From positions 1-64,000 of the forward strand of contig NW_026551973.1 of assembly GCF_027596085.1 (NCBI RefSeq): 64,000 nt of DNA, in the 5' to 3' direction. The stretch is from Anoplopoma fimbria. Its lineage: Eukaryota > Chordata > Actinopteri > Perciformes > Anoplopomatidae. Of this stretch, positions 54,964 through 64,000 are shown piece by piece. Under the pieces are notes generated by a model. That model saw only the letters and a list, made by a program, of their open reading frames with translations, ran no database searches and was not told the origin of the DNA. A program made the position numbers and the translations under genes. Numbering within the stretch: position 1 is the stretch's first letter; each line of letters begins with the position of its first letter.

Positions 54964-55511
54964 TGCGGGCGTTGTACCGGACCGTTTTGGTGAAGAAGGA
55001 GCTGAGCCGTAAGGCAAAGCTCTCGATTTACTAGTCCATCTACGTTCCAACCCTCACCTATGGTCATGAGCTTTGGGTAGTGACCGAAAGAATGAGATCG
55101 CGAATACAAGCGGCTGAAATGAGCTTCCTTCGTAGGGTGGCTGGGCTCAGCCTTAGAGATAGGGTGAGGAGCTCAGACATCCGGAGGGAGCTCGGAGTAG
55201 AGCCGCTGCTCCTTCGCATCGAAAGGGGCCAGCTGAGGTGGCTCGGGCATCATATCAGGATGCCTCCCTTTAGAGGTTTTCCAGGCACGTCCAACTGGTA
55301 AGAGGCCCCGGGGTAGACCCAGAACACGCTGGAGAGATTATATATCTCGTCTGGCCTGGAAAACGAAATTGGGGTTCCCCAGGAGGAGCTGGAAAGTGTT
55401 GCTGGGGAGAAGGACGTCTGGAGGACCCTTTAGCTTGCTGCCCCTGCGACCCGGCCCCGGATAAGCAGAAGGAAATGGATGGATGGATGGATGAATTGCA
55501 CATATTTTTAT

Positions 55512-55888
55512 CCATCCATCCATCCATTTTCCGTAACCTGCTTATCCAGTTAAGGGTCTCATCCCCTCTGCTGGAACTCCGATCTCAGCTGTCAATGGGC
55601 GAAGGTAGGGTACACCCTGGAATTTGTCGCCAGTCTGTAAGGGCTGACATATAGAGACAAACAACCATTCACACTCACATCCACACCTACGGGCAATTTA
55701 GAGTCTTCAATGCACCTAAGCTGCATGTCTTTGGACATGTGGGAGGAAGATCGGAGAATAAGGATTAGAACCCACGCTGACACAGGGGAGAACATGCAAA
55801 CTCCTCACAGAAGGTTGTCCAGCCCGGGAATTAACCCAGGCCCCTCTTGCTGTGAGGCAACAGTGCTAACCATTACACAGTGCAGTGG
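55512..55888 (-). mobile_element. SINE-like element sharing the RTE 3' tail
   Basis: A 377-bp insert flanked by ACATATTTTTAT (55500-55511 and 55889-55900). On the minus strand it starts TGTAATGGTTAGCACTGTTG, then GCCTCACAGCAAG and GGGTTAATTCCCGG, tRNA-like A-box and B-box positions. It ends GGATAAGCAGGTTACGGAAAATGG and (GGAT)n. The tail GGATAAGCAG..GGAAAATGGATGG matches that of the RTE LINE just upstream, a common sign of a SINE that uses its partner's RT. This repeat type is widespread in teleosts. Confidence 0.75.
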
Positions 55889-55900
55889 ACATATTTTTAT

Positions 55901-56010
55901 AATACACATATTCATATAGTCAGTCTTTTTGTATGTGTGGTCTACTGGGAGCAGAGATGGTGGTGCAGCCTGACAGCAGCAGGAAGGAAGGACCTGCAGT
56001 ACATCTCCTA
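55901..56010 (-). mobile_element. Right-arm remnant of the old LINE tail and flank
   Basis: Mirrors the left-arm sequence around 14556-14700 (GTCTACTGGGAGCAGAGATG, then GGACCTGCAGTA). The rest of the LINE tail present in the left arm is missing, interrupted by the RTE/SINE insertion site. Confidence 0.7.
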
Positions 56011-56261
56011 AATAATAATATAAATATAAATATCCACCCCTCATCCTGATAGTGGTACTACAGTCCTTCCTGTATACAGTAGAGTACACTGAACCTACAT
56101 TGTATCGTGTTTAGTGTAGAACAGCAAGCATTTTATCCACTTTCACTAAAGAAATTATATTTGTTCCTTCTGGTTCTACTTTATTACAGACTCATTATCA
56201 AAGAGGATTTCATTTTAACACAATTATAATTTTTTCTTGTTGTTGATTGTTGTCTCTTCAG

Positions 56262-56435
56262 ACTGAGTGGCTGTAACCTCTCAGAGATAAGCTGTGAAGC
56301 TCTGTCCTCAGTCCTCAGCTCCCAGTCCTCTAGTCTAAGAGAGCTGGACCTTAGTAATAACGACTTGCAGGATTCAGGAGGGAAGCTGCTGTCTGCTGGA
56401 CTGGAGAGTCCACACTGTGAACTGGAAATTCTCAG
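56262..56435 (+). CDS. LRR exon 3 (right)
   Basis: 174 bp. [18 protein letters not shown], then [19 protein letters not shown]. Acceptor CTTCAG, donor GTTAAG. Partner of left exon 14314-14141. Confidence 0.88.
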
Positions 56436-56801
56436 GTTAAGATTGAACGTCCACTTAAATCCTGATTTACATTAATGGGTAAACTCGTAACTTTCATAAG
56501 ATTCTCTCTGCTTGTGTGATTTCAATCACATACTACATTTTAATATATTTATATTAACATGTACTAGATTGTTTCTTCTCACTCTGCTGTTATGATTTGA
56601 AATATCAAAAACCAGTGATACCAGTAATGTTGTCAGATTGTTGATGACATTATTGGGTGTTTGGTTGTGACTAGAAACCAATCAGTACCAATGTTAATGG
56701 AACCCCACAGTAGCCGACAGTATCTCAGTACTGCAGAAACCTTCCAGCCCTCACAGTTCCCTCAGATCATGTGACATGTGTGTTGTTTGGTGTGTTTGCA
56801 G

Positions 56802-56975
56802 GCTGTCAGGCTGTCTGATCACAGAGGAAGGCTGTGCTTCTCTGGACTCAGCTCTGAGCTCCAACCCCTCCCATCTGAGAGAGCTGGACCTGAGCTACAA
56901 TCATCCAGGAGACTCAGGAGTGAAGCTGCTGTCTGCTGGTCTGGAGGATCCACACTGGAGACTGGAAACTCTCAG
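56802..56975 (+). CDS. LRR exon 4 (right)
   Basis: 174 bp. [18 protein letters not shown], then [19 protein letters not shown] and [12 protein letters not shown]. Partner of left exon 13769-13596. Donor GTATGA. Confidence 0.9.
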
Positions 56976-58677
56976 GTATGAAGAGGCCTGCTGCAGCCAC
57001 AGACAATCAGTCTGATAGAGGGAGGTAGAGCTGGTTAATATGACCCTGACACACCAAACTGACCTCAAACTACCAGAGACTCATCAAACTGTTTGTGTCC
57101 CACATCAGACGATCAATACAGACAGAAGTAGTCAGGGAACAGTAGCCAGGATGAGCCAGAACAGGGAGGGAAGGTGATGAAACTGTTGTTTTTCTGGAGC
57201 GTTGTCTTGTTTCAACATTAGAAAATAGGACAGTGGTGTATCCTGACACGTTGACGGCCATCATGCCTCAACGTTGTCACGCTGCAGGTTTGTGGGCTCA
57301 TATCAAACAATAGTTGGATGATTTGATGCTCTTCATCTGCCACCAGTGTGTGTTGCCTTTTAGTCCAGACATTATTGTGAAAAGACAAAACAGACAAAGA
57401 ATCAACCTGTTTAAACCGTCTTGATAAATCATCACAATAGGAATGTTTTGCTGTTTTAAAGGAGTTCAGCTTCACCTGGTTTTGGTTTGTTTTGCACGGA
57501 GAGCGAGTTCCCTGGTTGATAAGAGTCGACTTGTTGAAACTACAGGTGACAGTCAACCGCACCAACAGCAGATTGTGGACATGGTGTGTCAGAGCCCAAA
57601 GAGGTTTATTTAAGTCCCTTTTTCTTGACCCTTTTTTACTACAGCAGATAAATACTTAGTTAGAATCCAAACCACACATGGGCCCAACACACACACACAC
57701 AAAATAAGAAAAGTTACAGGCGTGTGCGTTGCTCTGGTGTGTTGCTGCCTTCAGAGTCCTCAGCAGAGCAAAGACACAGAAAGTCAAACTCACAGTTCAG
57801 TGAAAGTCTTGTAGAAACAGTTCGTTGTCCAACAGAAGAAAAACCAGGCGACAGCGAGGTGACGGCAGGTCACTCATCAGAAACACAAACCAACAGTCCT
57901 TCAGTCCACAATGGCGTCCTCTGTTCCAGCGACCGACAAACTTTAGCTACACACAGACACAGTCGCACAAACATTCAAAATCAACTGAGATTTAATCAAT
58001 AAATGAGCGTTAGTGTCCACAGCTTCAGTTTTTCTTCTGTTTACTTGAACATTCATCAAGTTATCTACTTCGTGTTTCTCTGTGTTTCTCCCGTTCTGTC
58101 CTTCTCACTCTCTCTTTCACTACTTCTTCCTTTCTCTTTAACCCCGCCCCCTCCTTTAGCTACGCCCAATTACCACAGGTGGGGCTGATTGAAACCTTGC
58201 GTAACCAATCAAACACCATAGCTCAAACTAAAGGCACAATCAGTTTACTTTTCTTTTAACTTTAACTTAGTTAAACCCACTGTTTGCCTTCAATATTGTT
58301 TAGAACTGTTTATTTCAACTCTTATTCACTTATTTAAATCCTGCCTTATTTATGACTAAAGTATCTTAATCTCTCAGTTAACCATTTTTATTAAACTAAA
58401 TTACTTTCAGTTTAATTGCCTTACTGAGTCATTTCATCCAACTTTATAATAAACTATTAGGAACTTATTTTAATCCCTAACTTTTACACCAGGGCTACAT
58501 GAATAAGTGAACATAATGAGCTGTCGTCATCGGCCAATCAGAAGAAGCTCCATGAAGTAAAAGAATATCATGTGATTAATAATAAGTGCTCCATGTGAAC
58601 ATGAATACAAAGCTCTGTGTATGAGACGATGTAATGTCCATGTTTCCATGCTGCTCTGACCCCCCTCCTCCTTTCAG

Positions 58678-58724
58678 GGTGGAGCCTGCTGGAGTCCGAT
58701 GGTTCAGACCAGGTCTGAGGAAGT
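58678..58724 (+). CDS. 47-bp linker exon before B30.2 (right)
   Basis: Same as the left linker exon: [15 protein letters not shown] plus a split Tyr codon. Acceptor CTTTCAG, donor GTAAGT. Confidence 0.85.
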
Positions 58725-58893
58725 GTAAGTGTGCTTTGAATCTGACTCATGAAAACAAAGCAGCACACATTCAACCATCTTCAAACTGTGACATCACTCA
58801 TTCACATCTCTGATGTCATCATCACAGTGTCAACAGATGAACAGATGATAGATTAATAACTGCAGCTGTATTGTGTCTTGTTCTCTCCATCAG

Positions 58894-59441
58894 ATTCCTG
58901 TGAACTCACACTCGACACAAACACAGTGAACAGAAACCTCAAACTGTCTGACAACAACAGGAAGGTGACACATGTGGAGGAGGATCAGTCATATCCTGAT
59001 CATCCAGACAGATTTGACCACTGGAAGCAGCTGCTGTGTAGAACTGGTCTGACTGGTCGCTGTTACTGGGAGGTCGAGTGGAGAGGAGACGTTTATATAT
59101 CAGTGAGTTACAGAGGAATCAGAAGGAGAGGAGACAGTAGAGACTGTTTGTTTGGATGGAATGATCAGTCCTGGAGTCTGTTCTGCTCTGATGGTGGTTA
59201 CTATGTCCGTCACAATAAGACAGTAACACCCTCCTCCTCCTCCTCCTCCTCCTCCTCCTCCTCCTCCTCTGGTAGAGTAGCAGTGTATGTGGACTGTCCT
59301 GCTGGCTCTCTGTCCTTCTACAGAGTCTCCTCTGACACACTGATCCACCTCCACACCTTCAACACCACATTCACTGAACCTCTTTATCCTGGGTTTGGGT
59401 TCTGGTCATCTGGTTCCTCAGTGTCTCTGTGTTCTCTGTAG
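58894..59441 (+). CDS. B30.2 (PRY-SPRY) exon (right), intact
   Basis: 548 bp, open to the stop at 59441, with about 181 codons. Motifs in order: [60 protein letters not shown], a poly-Ser tract of about 13, [17 protein letters not shown] and PLYPGFGFW. It keeps the complete PRY-SPRY fold sequence that the left copy loses. Confidence 0.92.
59231..59270. repeat. (CTC)n tract in the right B30.2 exon
   Basis: About 13 TCC codons encoding serine. The mirrored left-arm tract has about 22 units and is read as CCT. Confidence 0.93.
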
Positions 59442-60043
59442 GAGGGAGAGTCTCCTCCTGGTAGAGAAACTTTCTCTCTGCTGACCAGATAGTTCAGTCT
59501 GTACAGGATCACACACAGCTGATGTTAGTTAGTACCAACCTGATCTCTCAGTGGTTGTAAATGCAGTCTGAGCAGGTGAGGGGTACCTGAGCTGGTCTGG
59601 ACTCTGGGGGGTTGAGAGCTCTCTGGGACTTGTGGTGTTGCAGATGGATGGCTGAAAGAGCTGAGCGAGGTCCATGTAATTACCTGAAATGATCAGTTGT
59701 CTGAGAGAAGGTGTGAAACATGTTTTACTTTGTGTATAAAACTGAACTTTGTTGTCTTGAAACATTTGTTTGTGTGAAGAAAAACCTACGAATGTCAAAC
59801 AAGAGTCTTTCTGGATCAAATTCATCATCTGTGGGAAAATAATCACAACGTGTAAAGAGTTGTTTTGATTAGAACAAACTAATCTTGTGTCATTGTGTAA
59901 CAAATGAACAAACTTTGATAAGTGATGTTGAAATAATAATAAATCAAAGTTTTGGGATGATTCTAGATAATAAGCCACATAAACATGTCAAAGGAAAAAT
60001 GACAAAATCCATCACAACACTGTATAAAATGATTGATTTATTA

Positions 60044-60049
60044 AATAAA
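60044..60049 (+). terminator. Candidate polyadenylation signal of right NLR locus
   Basis: AATAAA about 600 bp after the B30.2 stop, mirrored at 9574-9579. Motif evidence only. Confidence 0.3.
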
Positions 60050-60264
60050 GCTTCATTATTCACGTTGTATTGTTCACTTTGACTTCCATTCATCACTGAC
60101 GGTGTGCTAGTTTGGGGAAACTCATAGAAACAAATCAAAAGAGAGACAAAAGAAGTTTGAACCAAACTACTGATCAAGAACCAACTCAGCTGTTTATTCA
60201 ATGAAAGGCTGATCAATTCAGAGAGTTGGTGGATTTTCAAACATCACAGATCAGGTATAAAGTG

Positions 60265-61025
60265 AGAAACTAATGAGGACCTGAAAGAGTCCAAATGATT
60301 TGGGAGGAATCTGCAGGTTTAAGGACTGATGTCAAAAATCACTTGTGTTAAAGAGGTGAACTTGTGGTGGAGCTGTAGTGAGGAAATCAATCATTCAATA
60401 AAGAATCATTGAATGAACAAATATAAAAGAGATCAGAGCGACATGTTGGCGTTAGTATAGTAGAGATAGTGTCACATTAGTCTGACGTCAAACCGCTAAA
60501 AGACTCAATAATCTGCAGCTTTTCACTCTGAAACAAAATAAATCTTTTGTTTTCTACTCAACAGTTTTTTCTATAAAGTTTTAATTTCACTTCATTCCAA
60601 AGTTTTCCTCCAGTGGTCAGAGTGAAGTAGAAAACCAACGCTGTCGTGTCTGGGTTCATGACATCATCAGGAGGAGAACGGAGCTGCTTTCACTAAAACT
60701 ATCAGGTCACATGGTCTCTGCTGTTTAGTCTCAACCTCCACGGTTACATTACAACTCCACTGGACTGTTGACATATATGTATATGAATGAAACAGGTCAT
60801 TTTATTATCTCTACATTAATAACAGTGACAGTTATGTTTAACTAAATATTAAATAAGGTTTATTGAACAGACAGCTGTGTTAGTGATGTTTGCAGCCAGC
60901 AGACAGCTGAACTAAACGGTTTAAACAGCACCAACATTAGCTGGTTAACACAAAGCAGAGATAAACAGAGTGACGTCATAACTTTAGATCATTAAATTAA
61001 AGTTTGATTTGAACTCTGCGAGTGT
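60265..61025. other. No gene recognised beyond the right arm
   Basis: Non-coding-looking sequence just outside the inverted arm. No match to the left arm's outer flank was seen. Confidence 0.4.
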
Positions 61026-61030
61026 GTTTG

Positions 61031-62067
61031 AAAAAAATAGTAGTTGTAGTGTTAGTAGTAATATAACAAACAGTAGTAATACAAAAATGATTTAATCCAA
61101 TCATGTTTTTTATAAAATATAATATAAATATTTACAACAATATCTCACATACACTGTTTATCTCATAACCTGTGTCTAATATAATAAACTAAATTAATCA
61201 CTTCTGACATTACTCCTTTTTTTTATATGTATGTCTTCTGACATGACAAGTCATTCATCGTAGCAATTTTAAAAATAGTAAGCCCTTATCTGTTTGGTTA
61301 GAAAATTATTTAAATCTGTTTTTCTCATCTCATCTCAAAAATACTGTGAAATAGAATGAAAGATTTGTGGGGAATGATTAATGATTATATATAAAAGTTC
61401 CATATTATTATCTTTTATTTTAATATAATTTAATTGATACTGTATTTTATGAGTTCCCTGATTAGTAAAAAATATTAGTTGTAGTGTTAGTAGTACTAAA
61501 ACAAACAGTAGTAATACAAAAATAATGTAATACAATCATGTTTTTATTATGTAAACCACAGGACTGTGACCACAGGAGGCCTTCTGGTGGACACAGAGTG
61601 TAACTACATCTCCTAATATGTAATTACGCACTGTGACCACAGGAGGCCTCTGGTGGACACAGAGTGTAACTACATCTCCTAATATGTAATTAATTACAGG
61701 ACTGTGGACAGAGTGTAACTACATCTCCTAATATGTAATTACGCACTGTGACCACAGGAGGCCTCACAGAGTGTAACTACATCTCTTATGTGTAATATGT
61801 AATTAACACTGGTTATAAATGGCTCCAATGAAATGAACCACATCAAATGTAAAGTAAAGGCAGACACAACGGAGCACTAATATGTATGATTTAAACTATA
61901 TATATTCAATTGTATTATATTTATTTATTCTCTGTGAGTTCTTTAATGTGTGTTGCAAAAAAATAGTAGTTGTAGTGGTAGTAGTAATATAACAAACAGT
62001 AGTAATACAAAAATGATTTAATCCAATCATGTTTTTTAATATTTACAACAATATCTCACATACACCT
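61031..62067. repeat. Three dispersed copies of a roughly 80-120 bp repeat
   Basis: AAATAGTAGTTGTAGTGTTAG, then ATAACAAACAGTAGTAATAC and AATCCAATCATG, occurs at about 61031-61155, 61467-61545 and 61957-62067. The first and third copies also share ATATTTACAACAATATCTCACATACAC. Probably local segmental duplication. Confidence 0.8.
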
Positions 62068-62226
62068 CCAGTGATCACATTGTAACTACACCCCACTGCA
62101 TTTTTAAACTTGTTTTTGAATATATAGCTTATTAATGCCCTCTGGTGGACACAGAGTGTAACTACATCTCCTAATATGTAATTACGCACTGTGACCACAG
62201 GAGGCCTCTGGTGGACACAGAGTGTA
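61557..62226. repeat. Minisatellite-like repeat, ACTGTGACCACAGGAGGCC unit
   Basis: Units of roughly 50-70 bp (CTGTGACCACAGGAGGCC, GGTGGACACAGAGTGTAAC, ACATCTCCTAATATGTAATT) occur four times, some incomplete, in 61557-61800, and once more at 62137-62226. Confidence 0.85.
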
Positions 62227-62229
62227 CAC

Positions 62230-62930
62230 AGAATTAGCAAAACGTGGATAATAATTAAAAGCAAAATCAAATATTTCCAATGTAATAATAAGTACTTAAA
62301 AAATAAAGATTAACATATAAATAACATTTTGTAAATTATAAATTCAATAATATATATATATATTTTAAATTAAAGTAAAATGTTGCATATTTGTATTCAA
62401 AGATATTCAAGTGTAGAAATAATAGTATAGTTTTAAATAATGCTAATAATAAAAGTCAAATACACAAAGTATTGTAAAGTTTTTTTAGAATTGTATTATC
62501 TCATGAGGTTCTCAGTAAAACAGCCACCAAATAATAAAAATATATAAATGTTACTCAGCTATATTGTAATAAAACAGTTTAATATATTAACATAATATCA
62601 GGTATAAATATAGTTTCACTTCATGTATGTCAAATAATATTAAATATATAAATCAGTCCTCCTCATGTCAGCACAAACTCACAAACAAACAAACAAACAA
62701 CACTTCTGGCGTTGTCCTTCAGAATAAAAGTCGCTCTGTATGTTTTTCAACGGCTTTAAAATGAGTGACAGAATGTTTAGAGTTGTTCCATAAAGTCTTT
62801 AAAGAGAGTAAAACTAGAAAGCTGCCGATAAAGGTCATTACTCTGAGGTTCTCTGGTGACAGTAGATGCACATCACATATTAATAGATGTGACTGGAAGT
62901 ATTGATAAGGAATAAATGCACATCCTCTGT
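62230..62930. other. No gene recognised, AT-rich
   Basis: Very AT-rich DNA with a short (CAAA)n-type run at 62683-62702. Nothing coding. Confidence 0.4.
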
Positions 62931-63390
62931 ACCCGATCTTCATGGCTAAACTTTCATGCTGCATTTTCGACGTTGCTTTGCTGCGTCAAGCTAAAAAAAG
63001 AACAGCGGAAAAGGGAAGGTGTTCCTGGCATCACTGAACAACCAGTGGACCAGCAGACCACCAAGGACGAGCTGTCCCTGCACTGCAGAAGGCCAACAAG
63101 AGGAGAGCAGCAGACACTCTCTATGATTGAACTTGTTCTGAAAGAGCTGATGGGGGTGAAGGCCAGAGACTTTCTTGGTGTGCCTCTCTTGGACCAGGAG
63201 AGGATGCAGAACATCTGGCCAATCCAGAAGCGGCATGTTAAGTGCATCCAGGAGGAACCAGGTGTTCTCCTGTACACTGAGACCGGCACCACCAACAAGG
63301 ACGGCATCATCCTGCCCGACTACAGGTGTGCCAGAGGGTCAACATGGCTCGAGTCCTTCCACTTGCATCTTAACAGCTTCATTCCAGGTC
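62916..63390 (+). pseudogene. Unrecognised spliced gene or transposon-like ORF, first visible exon
   Basis: A coding-looking stretch reading KKEQRKREGVPGITEQPVDQ, MIELVLKELMGVKARDFLG, GVLLYTETGTTNKDGIILPD and then YRCARGSTWLESFHLHLNSF. It ends FIPG at a donor (CCAG/GTCAGTA), and the next acceptor at about 63556 restores GTSAN. Similar CARGST.LESFHLHLN sequences recur in teleost genomes as multicopy, probably transposon-derived proteins, but I cannot name the family. The start is uncertain: the ATG at 62916 is upstream of the clearly coding part. Confidence 0.5.
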
Positions 63391-63556
63391 AGTAAGAATA
63401 ATCATCAGCCAGATTAAATATGTACAGTTTAACATTAGTTTATTACGTAACTCGGAAACAGTGTCACAATGAGATTTATTGAACTTAATGTAATTGCTCA
63501 CATTGTTACTTTTTAATGAAATGAATTGGTAATAAGTAATTCAATCTCTTCTTAAG

Positions 63557-64000
63557 GAACAAGTGCCAACAGGGCCTCAACAGATGGAACCAGGACCGTG
63601 GAGCTGCATCTGGCAGTCAAGCCCCCCCTCACTGCTCAGCTCCTCAGGGGCCTTGTTCACTGTGTCAACACTCACAGTGTCCAGGTGCTTGGAAGGAAGC
63701 TTGTCCCCTCTTTACAGCCGCCTGCTGTTTACTCCGCTGAGTTTGACCTTTCCATCGGGATTAGATTCATTTTATTTTGATCCATAAAATAGAATAATAT
63801 TGTCGTGAATTGTCTGAAAGCTAACGAATCTCTTTGTATTGTCTTGTCCGTCCCAGAGGAGCTGATAGGTAGAGATTAGCTTTACCTCCAGACAGGAAGG
63901 GCCATGCAGAGTGTTCATCCTGAAGGATGCTGGAGGATGAAGGCACGGAGGAGGAGTTGCTAGATGAGGGCTTTGATGATGGTGTTTTGGACCCCACCAT
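63557..64000 (+). pseudogene. Continuation of the same gene, frame-broken
   Basis: After acceptor CTTAAG the frame continues GTSAN, then shifts (LNRWNQDRG in another frame), then LLRGLVHCVNTHSVQVLGRK followed by LVPSLQPPAVY. A further coding-looking stretch from about 63855 (EELIGRD, then an in-frame stop, then LYLQTGRAM) and EDEGTEEELLDEGFDDGVLD, in another frame, runs off the window. The stop and frame changes indicate a pseudogene or dead element copy. Confidence 0.45.

Larger units (their letters stand above)
52337..55494 (+). mobile_element. RTE-clade (Rex3-like) LINE, nearly full length
   Basis: A 3.16-kb element flanked by ATTGCACA (52329-52336 and 55495-55502). It has an APE-type endonuclease ([38 protein letters not shown]), then a frame-broken RT (GKAPGVDEIRPEML, VVPIFKKGDRRVCSNYRGIT, LRQGCPLSPILFVIF, LFADDVVLLASSE). 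The ORF C-terminus near 55080-55260 ends with GHHIRMP. The 3' end is GGATAAGCAGAAGGAAATGG then (GGAT)n. Endonuclease-RT content, (GGAT)n tail and length fit RTE/Rex3. It lies in an LRR intron, sense to the NLR gene. Frameshifts make it inactive. Confidence 0.9.
47710..59441 (+). pseudogene. NLRC3-like NLR gene, FISNA-NACHT-LRR-B30.2 (right copy), frameshifted
   Basis: Paralogue of the left gene. Exons: 47710-47798 (MNQCEDREEGVPPSKS..., a common first exon of fish NLRC3-like genes), 47887-48021, 48381-48470, 48968-49046, 49202-49420 (FISNA), 49626-51431 (NACHT), four LRR exons, 58678-58724 and 58894-59441 (B30.2). All have GT-AG sites and matching phases. The FISNA exon is 10 bp shorter than its left partner and out of frame. 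The NACHT exon has a 2-bp CT insertion at about 50862 giving a stop at 50887. LRR and B30.2 exons are open. Two frameshifts in the core make a full product unlikely. A rare allele, assembly error or partial product cannot be excluded. Confidence 0.85.

Overview
The window looks like teleost fish genomic DNA. It has spliced, intron-rich genes of the fish-specific NLRC3-like NLR family (FISNA-NACHT-LRR-B30.2), dense CA/GT microsatellites, and typically teleost mobile elements: RTE/Rex3-like, Rex1/L2-like and Maui-like L2 LINEs, a Gmr1-like Ty3/gypsy element, piggyBac, PIF/Harbinger, and BEL and DIRS scraps. No operons, CRISPR arrays or bacterial features were seen.

The backbone is a large imperfect inverted duplication. 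The left arm (about 9359-33552) carries one NLR gene on the minus strand. The right arm (about 43311-60264) carries its paralogue on the plus strand, so the two are head to head across a spacer of about 9.8 kb. Matching exons can be paired one by one: 174-bp LRR exons, a 47-bp linker exon, the large NACHT exon and a terminal B30.2 exon. Both copies are damaged, in different places. The left gene keeps frame through FISNA, NACHT and three LRR exons but breaks in B30.2 at a coding (CCT)n tract. The right gene keeps B30.2 but has frameshifts in an upstream N-terminal exon, the FISNA exon and the NACHT exon.

The arms differ mainly by insertions whose empty sites can be read in the other arm. The left arm has a TE nest (22.6-32.6 kb): a Rex1/L2-like LINE split by a Harbinger transposon, followed by an L2 split by a Gmr1-like gypsy element. 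It also has an 830-bp solo LTR. The right arm has a 2.1-kb piggyBac-type element full of minisatellite DNA, a nearly full-length 3.2-kb RTE LINE, and a SINE-like element sharing the LINE's 3' tail.

Outside the arms: 1-548 is the edge of another RTE copy; 549-9240 is mostly unassigned non-coding DNA with a LINE endonuclease scrap and a possible LTR; the spacer 33.6-43.3 kb holds rearranged NLR upstream DNA plus DIRS and BEL/Pao scraps; 61.0-62.3 kb holds tandem and dispersed repeats; and 62.9-64.0 kb holds a degraded, spliced, transposon-like gene running off the window.

Functionally, the only host genes seen are the two NLR-B30.2 paralogues, which by family are probably cytosolic innate immune sensors. 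Everything else appears to be repeats.
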